The notes beneath the pieces are model-generated. The model had not been told where the DNA came from. It did not search any database and worked only from the letters and a program-made list of their open reading frames with translations. From Halopelagius inordinatus (GTDB lineage: Archaea; Halobacteriota; Halobacteria; Halobacteriales; Haloferacaceae): DNA of 64,000 nucleotides. Below are positions 19,235-27,761 of the stretch, one piece after another. The number at the start of each line of letters is the position of its first letter. Position 1 is the stretch's first letter. The stretch lies in NCBI RefSeq assembly GCF_900113245.1, contig NZ_FOOQ01000006.1, positions 1 to 64,000 of the forward strand, given 5' to 3'. The translations under genes and the position numbers were made by a program.

Positions 19235-19996
19235 TCAGACGATTTCGTGGAGTGGCGCGAGTTCGATGTCGTGTTCGTCGATGCGGTCGTGTATCGCCTC
19301 CAAGATATCGACGGCGTTGGGCGTGTCGCCGTGGATACAGATGCTGTCCGCCGGTACGTCCAGCAGTTCACCGTTGACTGCCTCGACCTGCCCTTCGGTC
19401 GCGATCGTGACGAAGCGGTCTGCGACTTTCTCTGGGTCGCGGGCCCCTTTTTCTTGTTCGACGATGAGACTTCGATCCGGATTGTATTCGAGGTCGACGT
19501 AGCCCTCGAAAACGGCGTCGAGGTCGTCGTACTCCCGAGCGACCTCGTAGATATTCATGTCCGTCGCGAGGTAGACGAGATCGTCGTCGATATCGAGGAT
19601 TCCCTCTATGACGGCGCGGGCGTGTTCGGGGCTCTCAGAGAGCATCGAGTACATCGCACCGTGCGGCTTGACGTGCTGGAAGGTGACGCCGTGCTGGTCG
19701 CAGAACGCCCGCAGTGCGCCCAACTGGTAGGTGACGTAATCCTTGAGTTCTTCGGGGGTGGCGTCCATCTTCCGGCGACCGAACCCCATCTTGTCCGGCA
19801 GGCCGGGGTGGACGCCGACTCCGACGCCGTGTTCCGCGGCGAGCGTGACAGTCTCGCGCATCACGTGCGGGTCGCCGCCGTGGTACCCCCCTGCGATGTT
19901 CGCCGACGAGATGTAGGGCATCACTTCCTCGTCTCGCCCCATCGTCCAGTTCCCGAAGCTCTCTCCCATGTCGCAGTTTATGTCAATCTGAACCAC
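19235..19996 (-). CDS. pxpA: 5-oxoprolinase subunit A (LamB/YcsF family)
   Basis: A 253-residue protein of the LamB/YcsF fold. Its N-terminus has the family mark DINCDMGESFGNW, followed by ISSANIAGGYHGGDP, VGVHPGLPDKMGFGRR, HVKPHGAMY and near the end ICIHGDTPNAV. PxpA is the third subunit of prokaryotic 5-oxoprolinase. The start codon is GTG (19996); a TATA-like AATATATCTC centred 29 bases upstream supports it as a leaderless gene. It converges with the biotin carboxylase and lies on the same strand as pxpB/pxpC but is separately transcribed, so the cluster is three or four transcription units rather than one operon. Confidence 0.9.
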   Translation of the reverse strand: MVQIDINCDMGESFGNWTMGRDEEVMPYISSANIAGGYHGGDPHVMRETVTLAAEHGVGVGVHPGLPDKMGFGRRKMDATPEELKDYVTYQLGALRAFCDQHGVTFQHVKPHGAMYSMLSESPEHARAVIEGILDIDDDLVYLATDMNIYEVAREYDDLDAVFEGYVDLEYNPDRSLIVEQEKGARDPEKVADRFVTIATEGQVEAVNGELLDVPADSICIHGDTPNAVDILEAIHDRIDEHDIELAPLHEIV

Positions 19997-20020
19997 GTTC
20001 GGTCGTTCGCTGCGCGGCGT

Positions 20021-20030
20021 AATATATCTC
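20021..20030 (-). promoter_or_regulatory. TATA-like box for pxpA
   Basis: The plus strand reads AATATATCTC in otherwise GC-rich sequence, centred about 29 bases before the GTG start at 19996. This is the expected place for a haloarchaeal TATA element. Confidence 0.5.
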
Positions 20031-20259
20031 GGGCTCTACTCGAACCGTGGTCGTCTGTCCGGTCGCGTTGGTCGTTAGAGCTTCAGTTCGAGTACGGAAA
20101 TCGGCCATCTCTGTGCGGTGTACGATCGAGATAGCGCTCTCGGATCCGTGACTCTCCCGACGGCGACCGGTACGCAGTCACCCTAGCTACGGTTACGTCG
20201 GGCGTCTTCGGAGCGATATATGGAAAATATTTTGCACTAATCCGTCGTACTCCGTCGGG

Positions 20260-21111
20260 ATGTTGCGTGCTGACGAAGGTCCGTCGACGTTCGAGCGCGG
20301 ACCTCTGGTCCCCGTCGCAACGTACCTCCTCGTAATCGCCGTCCTGACCGTACTGACGGTCGTATCCCCGGGGACATCGCCGCCGCCCCTCTTGGGGATG
20401 GCCTGGGGAGCGTTTCTCGTCGTACTCGCCGTCGGGGCGCTGAAAATCGAAGGAATCTCACCGCGTTCGGTCCTCCCATCCGCTCGAACACTGGCTCCCG
20501 CGATTGCGGTTCTCGTCGCGTTCTGGGCGGTGTACAATCTGGTCGCGTTCGCCCTCGCGTCGGGTGGGTTCCCCGGATTCGAGGCCAAGTGGTCGAGAGT
20601 CGCGGCCCATCCGCTGTTGTATCTCTCGGCTCTCCTCAGTTCGTTGTTGTTCACCGCGCTACCGGAAGAACTCGTTTTTCGTGCCTATCTCCAGCAGAAA
20701 TTTACCGCGCTCGTCGGCGGCGAAACGCGTCGTGCAGTCGTCTCCGGCATCGTGACCGCGGCCGTCTTGTTCGCTCTCTTTCATCTCCCGAGGTGGTTTC
20801 TCGCGTCGGGGCACGGGGTCGGCGCTGCGCTGGCAGGTCGACTCCTCGGTTTGATTCTCATGGCCCTTGCCTATGGGACAGTGTACGCGCTGACGCGCAA
20901 CCTCGTGCTTGTCGTCCTGTTTCACGCGACGATGAATCATCCGCCTTTCTTCGTCGCGGTGAGCGTCCCGTCCGACCTGCACTTGGTGGTTGCTGTCGTC
21001 GAATACGTCGCCATCGTCTCGGTAGTTTACCTGACCGTGCGCGTGACCGGGCCAGACAGGGCCGCTCTCGTCTGGTCCCGGCGAGAGACGACTTCCTCGA
21101 CGGACGACTGA
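20260..21111 (+). CDS. CPBP (CAAX-like) intramembrane glutamic endopeptidase
   Basis: A 283-residue membrane protein with about seven to eight hydrophobic segments. The catalytic motifs of the Rce1/CPBP family are present: EELVFR at 136-141 (Glu136, Glu137, Arg141), the second-motif histidine His175 in FALFHLP, and FHATMNH at 221-227 (His222, Asn226, His227). The family cleaves within the membrane or processes peptides; targets in haloarchaea are largely unknown. A TATA-like AATATTTTGC around 20225-20234 is 30 bases upstream of the ATG. It stands alone between pxpA (divergent) and the HTH cassette, with no bacteriocin-type genes nearby. Confidence 0.9.
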   Translation: MLRADEGPSTFERGPLVPVATYLLVIAVLTVLTVVSPGTSPPPLLGMAWGAFLVVLAVGALKIEGISPRSVLPSARTLAPAIAVLVAFWAVYNLVAFALASGGFPGFEAKWSRVAAHPLLYLSALLSSLLFTALPEELVFRAYLQQKFTALVGGETRRAVVSGIVTAAVLFALFHLPRWFLASGHGVGAALAGRLLGLILMALAYGTVYALTRNLVLVVLFHATMNHPPFFVAVSVPSDLHLVVAVVEYVAIVSVVYLTVRVTGPDRAALVWSRRETTSSTDD

Positions 21112-21223
21112 CCACTGATCGAGACAGCCTCGGACGGCGTTTGATCTGTCGAAGGTTGCCGTACCCGATTCTCGGCCTGTTGACCCAGCCAAAGTAGAGT
21201 CAGGAAATTGTTCCCCGAAGCAA

Positions 21224-21233
21224 GAATTATATC
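21224..21233 (+). promoter_or_regulatory. TATA-like box for HTH/TumE-like cassette 1
   Basis: GAATTATATC is centred 26 bases upstream of ATG 21255, an ideal position for a leaderless transcript of the two-gene cassette. Confidence 0.55.
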
Positions 21234-21254
21234 CCTCAGCCTGCAATCCCGAGT

Positions 21255-21788
21255 ATGTCCGAGACAGACGCCTCCGATGGGCCGCCCCCGTTCGAGGATG
21301 CGTTCAGAAGCGACGACGTCGAGCAACGCATCTACGGGACCGTCCTGCAGACCCGCGAGCCGACGGCGGCGAGCGCGATTGCCGACGCCGCCGACTGTGA
21401 CCCCAAGACCGCTCGAAAGTACCTCGGCTGGTTCGGCAAGTTGGGAATCGTCACCCGGCACGACGGCCATCCGACCACCTACGAACGGAATGACGCGTAT
21501 TTCGCGTGGCGACGCATCAATCAGCTCGCGGCCGACCATTCCGTCGAGGACCTGCAGGAGCGCGTTCGTGAGCTGACGTCGCGCATCACCGAGTACGAGG
21601 CGACGTACGACGCCGCGTCACCGGCCGCAATCGACGCCGTCGCCGCCGCGGAGGAAAGCGACGAGCGGACCATCGACGACGTGTACAGCGACCTCGCCGA
21701 CTGGGCGACCGCCCGCGAGGAGCGCGACCGGTACGAACGCGCGCGCCAGCAACGCACGGGCGGCGAGCGCGAACGGGCGTCCGGGTAG
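21255..21788 (+). CDS. Helix-turn-helix protein of the DUF7342-like type (cassette 1, probable antitoxin-like regulator)
   Basis: A 177-residue protein. A winged-helix DNA-binding part spans about 20-75 (TAASAIADAADCDPKTARKYL, then LGIVTRHDG and PTTYERN), and a charged coiled-coil-like C-terminal half runs from 95 to the end, rich in Glu, Arg and Asp. The same order of motifs is found in the gene at 29333-29851: TAxxxA, the xKYL recognition helix, TTYE, then DHSVEDLQER. It is followed after 8 bases by the TumE-like gene, so the two form a unit. The HTH-first, small-basic-partner-second order is that of type II toxin-antitoxin modules; the toxin role is an inference. Some haloarchaeal proteins of this type are annotated only as hypothetical regulators. 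Confidence 0.75.
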   Translation: MSETDASDGPPPFEDAFRSDDVEQRIYGTVLQTREPTAASAIADAADCDPKTARKYLGWFGKLGIVTRHDGHPTTYERNDAYFAWRRINQLAADHSVEDLQERVRELTSRITEYEATYDAASPAAIDAVAAAEESDERTIDDVYSDLADWATAREERDRYERARQQRTGGERERASG

Positions 21789-21796
21789 CCCGCTCG

Positions 21797-22231
21797 ATGA
21801 CGCCACCGACAGGCGATGGCGGGAGCCCTGCCCCTATCGATCGTCCAATTCTGGAGTTTCTCCAGACGCGGCTCCGAGCGACGAGACAGGTCTCCCGAGC
21901 GACCGTCACGGATGCGAGCGGTCATCTGGAACTCCGCGTCGCCTTTACCCCGTCGTACTACCCCGCAACCGTCGAAGAGGCACGGTTGGCGGTCCGTTGG
22001 TACACGAACGACGACTTCAAACTCCACTATCGAGAAAAGCACGCGGACCGCACGTGGGAGTGCCGGTGGGACCGACACCCGAATCCACACAATACGCGAG
22101 ATCACTTCCATCCCCCACCCACCGCCCCGACGCCCGGCGAGGACGCGTCGTGGCCGGACGACCACCGCGACGTCGTTTCGCTCGTCCTCGACGGTATCGA
22201 AAATCGGATCACCACCCTCTGGAGCGAGTGA
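21797..22231 (+). CDS. TumE/DUF6516-like protein (cassette 1 partner, possible toxin)
   Basis: A 144-residue protein with a strand-rich core, ending in a tryptophan/histidine cluster WECRWDRHPNPH at 87-98 and RDHFHPPP at 101-108. The W-x-W-D..PHH pattern followed by a FPHHKH-like stretch is what I know from the TumE (DUF6516) toxin family; similarity is by pattern only. The gene at 29848-30288 shows the same layout (FHCGWHQDEAHND, then AAHFQY). It begins 8 bases after the HTH gene. Clustered His residues would suit a nuclease active site but this is unproven. Its 3' end abuts the remains of a truncated antiporter. Confidence 0.65.
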   Translation: MTPPTGDGGSPAPIDRPILEFLQTRLRATRQVSRATVTDASGHLELRVAFTPSYYPATVEEARLAVRWYTNDDFKLHYREKHADRTWECRWDRHPNPHNTRDHFHPPPTAPTPGEDASWPDDHRDVVSLVLDGIENRITTLWSE

Positions 22232-22304
22232 GACGCCACCGTGCCCGAACGTTGGCCCCGGAGGCCGACATCGAACATCCGGATACGGCAGCCAATCGGG
22301 CGCG

Positions 22305-22532
22305 AGTGCCGAGTATCGACCCGACGGAGATACCGCCTCGCCCCTCGTGAGCGGCGATTCCCGCGACGACAATCTCCGGGACGGACGTACCGACCGAGAT
22401 GAGCGTCACGCCGATGAAAAACGGCGAGACGCCGTAGAAGAGCGCGAGGTCGCCAGCTGACGTCACGGCGCGGTCCGCACCGAAAACGAGGAGTGCGAGG
22501 CCCAGTACGAACAGGCCGAGTTCAACGAACAT
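22305..22532 (-). pseudogene. Truncated calcium/sodium (CaCA) antiporter fragment
   Basis: From ATG 22532 the frame gives about 76 residues that clearly match the first half of the CaCA antiporter alpha-1 repeat: hydrophobic start LGLFVLGLALLVFGADRAV, then GVSPFFIGVTLISVGTSVPEIVV and ISVGSILGT. Normal family members then continue with an Asn-rich motif and about 230 more residues. Here similarity stops, and the frame runs on through Arg-rich sequence to a stop at 22209. The fragment overlaps the 3' end of the P-type ATPase gene by 11 bases, so it was probably the last gene of that operon. The break lies about 75 bases from the end of the TumE-like gene. Confidence 0.7.
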
Positions 22533-25167
22533 CTCGGCCCCGTTCTGTCGTTTCCCTCGGCCGTTCGTCGTCCTCTCGGCGGCCTGGTTCGTCGCCTGTT
22601 CGGTTCTGCGTGGTCCAGTGTTCGCGGGTCGTCCGCCGGACGTACCACGCGACGCCGATGAATCCGGGAACGGCGACGGCGAGTGCCGCCAGGAGACGTA
22701 CCCAATCGTCGATGCCCAGCGGAACCGTCCCGAAGTACTGGTTCAGTGGCGTGTACAGCACCGACAGATGTAGCGCGAACGACGCAACGACGGCGCCCGC
22801 TAGCCAGCGGTTCGTGAGCGGCGGCGTCCCGCGGGACCAGCGAACTACGTACAGTTTGGCGAACTCGAAGACGACGAACCCGGTGAACACCATCGTCATG
22901 ACGTACGGCGTCACTTCAGGCGCCCCGTTCAGCGTGAGAAACATCACGCCGAGGAGGACGACTGTGGTCGTCAGACCGACGCCGCCGATGAGCGCCGTCA
23001 TCGGTCGGTCGATGATACCGCCAGCGGATTCACGGGGTTCCCGACGCATCACGTCGCCGGACGCGGAGTCGGCTCCGAGTGCGAGTGCCGGGAGGCCGTC
23101 GGTCAGCAAGTTGATCCAGAGCAGTTGAACGGCGGGGAGGACGAGGTAACCAAAGAGGGACGCGACGAAAACCAGCAGTACCTCCGCGAGATTGGCCGAC
23201 AAGAGGTAGGCGACGAATTTCCACACGTTGTCGAAGATGGTCCGCCCGCGCCGGATGGCGTTCTTGATGGTCGCGTAGTTGTCGTCGAGGAGAACGATGT
23301 CGCTGGCTTGCTTAGCGACGTCCGTGCCCCGGATGCCCATGGCGATGCCGACGTCGGCGTTCTTGAGTGCGGGCGCGTCGTTGACGCCGTCGCCCGTCAT
23401 CGCGACCGTCCGTCCCCCTTTTTGTAGCGCGCGCAGAATGCGCACCTTGTGGCTTGGCGTCGCCCGCGCGTAGATATCCACGTCTTTGACGCGTTCGCGC
23501 AGTTCGGCGTCGTCCATCGCGTCCAGTTCCGGACCGGTCAGGACGTCGGATTCGATGCCGACCTCGCGTCCGATTGCCCGCGCAGTCCGACGATTGTCGC
23601 CCGTGATCATCTTCACGTCGATACCCGCGGCGTAGGTTTCGGTAATCGCGTCTGCGACCTCGGGTCGGGCGGGGTCGATGAGTCCCTGGAGGCCGATGAA
23701 CACGAGGTTCTCCTCGGGACCGCCACCGTCGTCAGTCGACTTGTCGGCAAACGCGAGGACGCGCAGGGCGTCGTCGGCGAACGTTTCGGTCCGCTCTCGA
23801 ATCCGCGTTCGAGTCGCCTCGTCTAACTCTACGACGCCGTCGGCGGTCAAGACGCGTGTCGACCGCTCCAAGACGACTTCGGGAGCGCCCTTCACGCGGA
23901 TGCGGTCGGGATGAACGGTCGCCATCCGCTTGCGGTCCGACGAGAAGGGCACTTCGTCCTCCCGGGGGAAATCGTTTCGGAGCGCGTCGACGTCGATACC
24001 CGCTTCGATGGCGGCCTGACGCAAGGCCCGCTCGGTCGGTTCGCCGCGCTCGTCGTCGGCGTCGTTGCACAGCGCCCCGACCCGGAGCAGGGTTCCGACG
24101 CGGTCGTCTTCCGGGTCGAACGCGCCGTCTATCACCTCGTCGTGGACCCAGAGGCGAGCAACGTGCATCTCCCCCTCGGTGAGCGTCCCGGTCTTGTCCG
24201 TGCAGACGACGTCTACCGAACCGAGTGACTCGACGGCCGGGAGGGTCCGGACGAGCGCGTTCTCGTCGGCCATCTGCTGGACGCCCAGCGCCAGCGTCAA
24301 CGTGACGACCGCCGGCAAGCCCTCGGGGATGGCGGCGACAGCCAGCGAGATGGCCGTCAGCGCCGCAGACAACAGAGCAGTCCCGCGAAACACCAAGAAC
24401 GGAACCACGAGCGCCGAGAGGACGACAACGCCGATTCCGAGCCGTCGACCGAGACGGTCCAAGTCCCGCTGGAGTGGCGTCTGGCGCGTCTCGGCCGCCG
24501 CGAGTTCGGTCGCGATAGCCCCCATCTCGGTGGCCATGCCCGTCTCGACGACGACCGCCTCGCCCCGACCGCGAGTGACCGTCGTGCCCCGGTAGATCAT
24601 ATTCTCACGCTCGGCCAGCGGCGTCTCACTGTCGAGTTCCTCCGAGCGTTTCTCGACGGGAACGCTCTCGCCGGTCAGAGGTGCCTCGTCGACCTGCAGG
24701 CTCGCCGACTCGACGGTTCGAGCATCTGCCGGGACCGCGTCGCCCTGTTCGAGCACCAGCACGTCCCCGGGTACGACCTCCCCGATATCGACCTCCTGTC
24801 GCGTCCCGTCTCGGTGAACCGTCACGGTCGGGGCGGCCAGTTCCCGAAGCGCTTCGAGACTCCGTTCGGCGCGGTACTCTTGGACGAACCCGAAGACGCC
24901 GTTGGCGAACAGGATAACCGTGATGAGGACGGCGTCGACGACGTGCCCGACCGCGACCGACAGCACCGCGGCGCCCACGAGGACGAGTACCAAACCGCTG
25001 GAAAACTGCGAGACGAGAACATCGAGGGGTCCTTTGCCTTCCTCGCTCGTTATCTCGTTAGCGCCGAACTCCTCGAACCGCCGTCGGGCCTCCTCGGTCG
25101 AGAGACCGTCAGCATCGCTGGCCACGTCCTCGAATACGACGTCGAGAGGTCGGTCGTGCCAGGCCAT
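22522..25167 (-). CDS. Cation-translocating P-type ATPase (Ca2+/Na+-type, P2)
   Basis: An 881-residue ion pump. The N-terminal cation-ATPase domain (GLSTEEARRRFEEFGANEI, 21-39) is followed by the actuator motif TGES at 165-168, the membrane PEGLP at 281-285, phosphorylation site DKTGTLT with Asp324, the MITGDN and TGDGVNDAP hinge motifs, and a C-terminal set of four to six membrane helices. PEGLP with the following VVTLTLALG is typical of P2-type Ca2+ or Na+/K+ pumps rather than heavy-metal pumps (no CPC). The C-terminal 40 residues are Arg/Glu-rich and hydrophilic. It follows a VIT-like gene by 3 bases and DUF211, and once preceded an antiporter, so the operon looks like a calcium or divalent-metal homeostasis set. 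The precise ion is not certain. Confidence 0.9.
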   Translation of the reverse strand: MAWHDRPLDVVFEDVASDADGLSTEEARRRFEEFGANEITSEEGKGPLDVLVSQFSSGLVLVLVGAAVLSVAVGHVVDAVLITVILFANGVFGFVQEYRAERSLEALRELAAPTVTVHRDGTRQEVDIGEVVPGDVLVLEQGDAVPADARTVESASLQVDEAPLTGESVPVEKRSEELDSETPLAERENMIYRGTTVTRGRGEAVVVETGMATEMGAIATELAAAETRQTPLQRDLDRLGRRLGIGVVVLSALVVPFLVFRGTALLSAALTAISLAVAAIPEGLPAVVTLTLALGVQQMADENALVRTLPAVESLGSVDVVCTDKTGTLTEGEMHVARLWVHDEVIDGAFDPEDDRVGTLLRVGALCNDADDERGEPTERALRQAAIEAGIDVDALRNDFPREDEVPFSSDRKRMATVHPDRIRVKGAPEVVLERSTRVLTADGVVELDEATRTRIRERTETFADDALRVLAFADKSTDDGGGPEENLVFIGLQGLIDPARPEVADAITETYAAGIDVKMITGDNRRTARAIGREVGIESDVLTGPELDAMDDAELRERVKDVDIYARATPSHKVRILRALQKGGRTVAMTGDGVNDAPALKNADVGIAMGIRGTDVAKQASDIVLLDDNYATIKNAIRRGRTIFDNVWKFVAYLLSANLAEVLLVFVASLFGYLVLPAVQLLWINLLTDGLPALALGADSASGDVMRREPRESAGGIIDRPMTALIGGVGLTTTVVLLGVMFLTLNGAPEVTPYVMTMVFTGFVVFEFAKLYVVRWSRGTPPLTNRWLAGAVVASFALHLSVLYTPLNQYFGTVPLGIDDWVRLLAALAVAVPGFIGVAWYVRRTTREHWTTQNRTGDEPGRREDDERPRETTERGRDVR

Positions 25168-25170
25168 AGG

Positions 25171-25752
25171 TCACCCGGGTAAAACCATGTTCAGAAACGC
25201 AACGACGATACCGGCCAGACCCATCCGGGCACCGGCCACGATCCAGTTCTGTTCAGATATATCGGCGAGGTACGCACCGAACACGAAGAGGATGGATACG
25301 GCGACGCCGACGGAGGCCAGCGTGGCCCCGCGCATGCTCAAGAGCGACTCTTCGAGGAGGAACGGAATCATCGGGAACACGACGCCGATGACTGGACCGA
25401 TACCGCTCATCAACGCGTTCACCTGACGGGCACCGGCCTTGTCGCGCTGAATCTGTGTCTCGTCGAGGTCGGTCAACATGGCGTCTTCGATGCGCTTGAG
25501 TTCGGCTCGCTTTTCCGCGCGCTCGATCTCCCAGACGCTCCAGACGCCGGACGTGCCCAGCCCGATTGCGGCTCCGATACCGATCTTGAAGACGGTCAGA
25601 CCGTCGGGGATTCCCGAGAGGTACGAACCGACGGCGACGCCGACGCTCGTGAGTGCGCCGTCGAAGCCGTTCGAGATGAAGTATCGCCGCGAGATGGAGC
25701 GGACGTCGTCTCGCTCTAGCGCCCGCAGCAGACGTTTCAGACGGGAGGTCAT
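25171..25752 (-). CDS. TIGR00267/VIT-family (CCC1-like) membrane transporter
   Basis: A 193-residue protein. RYFISNGFDGALTSVGVAVGSYLSG at 24-48 is the VIT-family first-helix motif, followed by IGIGAAIGLGTSGVWSVWEIERAEKRAELKRIEDAM. It lacks a recognisable second cytoplasmic metal-binding domain, and four to five hydrophobic segments are visible. Plant and yeast VIT1/CCC1 move iron or manganese; archaeal TIGR00267 proteins are uncharacterised. It lies 7 bases after DUF211 and 3 bases before the P-type ATPase on the same strand, so it is in one operon with them. Confidence 0.85.
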   Translation of the reverse strand: MTSRLKRLLRALERDDVRSISRRYFISNGFDGALTSVGVAVGSYLSGIPDGLTVFKIGIGAAIGLGTSGVWSVWEIERAEKRAELKRIEDAMLTDLDETQIQRDKAGARQVNALMSGIGPVIGVVFPMIPFLLEESLLSMRGATLASVGVAVSILFVFGAYLADISEQNWIVAGARMGLAGIVVAFLNMVLPG

Positions 25753-25759
25753 GAAGTTC

Positions 25760-26047
25760 TCAGTCCTGTGGTGTTTTGCTTTCTTCGACGACGCTCTCCC
25801 CGCAGACTACCTCGTCGATAGAATGTACCGTGCCGCCGAGGTCCTCGACGGTATCGTGGACGGCGTCGACCGGAACGGAGTCGCCTTCGATGGTCAGCTT
25901 CACGTTTTGGACCTCCTTGTCAGTCTCCACCAAGACGACGTTCACACCGGCGACACCGTCGCAATCGGCTACCGATTCGGCGAACGTGACGACGTCCGGT
26001 TCGTGCGGTTTCAACAGATCCAGCACGAGTCGCCTTACATCGACCAT
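25760..26047 (-). CDS. DUF211 protein (ferredoxin-like fold)
   Basis: A 95-residue protein with repeated beta-alpha-beta pattern: VRRLVLDLLKPHEPDVVTFAESVADCDGV, VNVVLVETDKEVQNVKLTIEGD, VDAVHDTVEDLGGTVHSIDEVVCGE (key residues). This matches DUF211, a small archaeal family with a ferredoxin-like fold, often described next to membrane transporters. It heads an operon with the VIT-like gene and the P-type ATPase. A TATA-like box at 26071-26080 is 28 bases upstream. One guess is metal sensing or chaperoning, given Cys29 and Cys82, but there is no direct evidence. Confidence 0.9.
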   Translation of the reverse strand: MVDVRRLVLDLLKPHEPDVVTFAESVADCDGVAGVNVVLVETDKEVQNVKLTIEGDSVPVDAVHDTVEDLGGTVHSIDEVVCGESVVEESKTPQD

Positions 26048-26070
26048 TGGTGAGTGATTGCATCACACGG

Positions 26071-26080
26071 GTGATTAATC
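26071..26080 (-). promoter_or_regulatory. TATA-like box for DUF211-VIT-ATPase operon
   Basis: Plus-strand GTGATTAATC is centred 28 bases upstream of the DUF211 start, in a location fit for a leaderless archaeal promoter. Confidence 0.5.
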
Positions 26081-26498
26081 TCGGGGTCGCGTTCCCCGAT
26101 CTGAATCGTGGTACGGTAACCCCACTCGGAATCCGCCCGTGGAATTCGGTGGGCCGTTGGTAACAGTCACCGACTTGAAGGCGTTGCTGTGTGATCGAAC
26201 GCCGAAAGACGTATCTTCGACGTCAGGACTGGTGCAAGAACTGGCGGCCGTTCTACGTCCGAACGATATCCAACCCATCGGAAGATTCTACAGCGCACTG
26301 CATCCAGTTCCTTCGAGCCCATCACTCCCGTTTCGGGCGTTTCCCGACGTAGAAGAGTCGCAGAGCCGGTCAGATACTGCTCAGCAGACAACCGGCGAGC
26401 CCGGAAATCTGCCTACCGATTCGGATGTCCGGGAGAGGCCGAACGCCCGGGTGTCCCCTCGTGGCCGACAGGTCCTCACCAGAGACGAGAAGCCACCG
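26081..26498. other. Intergenic stretch, no gene seen
   Basis: This lies between the divergently-starting DUF211 operon and the 3' end of the dehydratase. Open frames on both strands lack good starts and family motifs. The sequence is less GC-biased at third positions than the neighbouring genes, perhaps a decayed remnant, but nothing recognisable remains. Confidence 0.4.
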
Positions 26499-27761
26499 TT
26501 ACGGTTCGGCTTCGAGTGGTTCCTCGCCCGCGGCGAGTCGTTCGTTTATCACGTCGATATTCACGTCGATTCCGAGGCCCGGTTCTTCCGGAAGAGCGAT
26601 CTGGCCGTCCTCGATGAGCGAATCGCTCGTGTGAAGGTCGTCCCACCAGTCCACGTCGCGGGCGTGATACTCCAAGGCGAAGGCGTTCGGAACGGTAGCA
26701 CAGGCGTGGACGGACGCCATGGTACCGACGGGACTCGCGACGTTGTGCGGCGTGACGGGAACGTCGTAGGCGTCCGCGAGCGTCGAAATCTTCCGGAACT
26801 CGCTCAGCCCCCCGCACTTTTGGATATCGGGTGCAGCGATGTCTATGGCTCCCGCCTCGAAGAATGGAAGGAACCCTTCGACGCGGACGAGGTTTTCGCC
26901 CGCCAATATCGGCGTGTGCGTTCCTTCGGTGACTCGCCGGTGAGAGTCCGCGTTCTCGGGGGGCACCGGGTCTTCCAACCACGCGAGGTCGTAGGGTTCC
27001 AGTTTCCGTGCGACCCGGAGTGCGGTTTCGACGGTGAAGCTCCAGTGCAGATCGAACGCGAGCGTCGGTTCCGTCCCGATTCTGTTCCGAATCGCATCTA
27101 CGATATCGACCTTGTGCTGGACGGCGGCGTTCGAGAGTCGGCGAGTGGCCGTGTCGGTGTCACCCGGTGCGACGTCGAGGTCGAACTTCAGCGCGTCGAA
27201 CCCCTCGTTCACGACCTCTTCGGCGACGTCTGCGTACACTTCGGGGTCGTACTTTTCGTGGGGGTCCTCGTCGGCTTCGCCCAGATGTTCGCCCGCATGG
27301 CAGTCGCAGTAGATATCTACTGCGTCGCGAAACTTTCCGCCGAGCAACTGATACACGGGAAGTTCAGTGAGTTTCCCGGCGAGGTCCCAAAGCGCCGTTT
27401 CGACGCCAGAAACGGCAGCTTGCGAATACCCTTCGCCTCCGGCGAGTCCCGAGAGCGTCTGAGTCATGTGCTCTGTGAGTCGTTCGACGTCGTACGGATT
27501 CTCGCCGACGAGAGAGGTTTCGAGGTAGTCGATATGTTCGCTAATCGGCCCACAGAAGGCCTCCCCGTACCCGCGGACCCCGGCGTCCGTCTCGACAGTT
27601 ACCAGGTTCCACGGGAAGTTCCCCCCGAGAACTCGATTTTCGACGGCCGTTATCTCGACGTTCCGAGTAGGCTCGCGCCGCATCCCATCGTCGGAGAGGT
27701 TTCGCCAGCCGACCCCTGCGTTCATCTCCGTTACCAGGTGCTCGTACCTCGAACGTGGCAT
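26499..27761 (-). CDS. Enolase-superfamily (mandelate racemase subgroup) sugar-acid dehydratase
   Basis: A 420-residue enzyme from ATG 27761; the frame extends to a TTG at 27782 but the ATG is a better start. Substrate-capping domain 1-140 (FPWNLVTVETDAGVRGYGE) and barrel: Lys192/Asp194 in LKFDLD, metal ligands Asp237 (FDLHWSF), Glu263 (LEDPVPPEN), Glu289 (AGEN), and general acid/base His339 (PHNVASPVG). This arrangement fits acid-sugar dehydratases. It is similar throughout to the gene at 38451-39689, including HWSF and DPVPPEN, so the two are paralogues with possibly different sugar acids. The neighbour aldo/keto reductase, on the same strand, could supply or use a related intermediate. Substrate unproven. 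Confidence 0.85.
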   Translation of the reverse strand: MPRSRYEHLVTEMNAGVGWRNLSDDGMRREPTRNVEITAVENRVLGGNFPWNLVTVETDAGVRGYGEAFCGPISEHIDYLETSLVGENPYDVERLTEHMTQTLSGLAGGEGYSQAAVSGVETALWDLAGKLTELPVYQLLGGKFRDAVDIYCDCHAGEHLGEADEDPHEKYDPEVYADVAEEVVNEGFDALKFDLDVAPGDTDTATRRLSNAAVQHKVDIVDAIRNRIGTEPTLAFDLHWSFTVETALRVARKLEPYDLAWLEDPVPPENADSHRRVTEGTHTPILAGENLVRVEGFLPFFEAGAIDIAAPDIQKCGGLSEFRKISTLADAYDVPVTPHNVASPVGTMASVHACATVPNAFALEYHARDVDWWDDLHTSDSLIEDGQIALPEEPGLGIDVNIDVINERLAAGEEPLEAEP

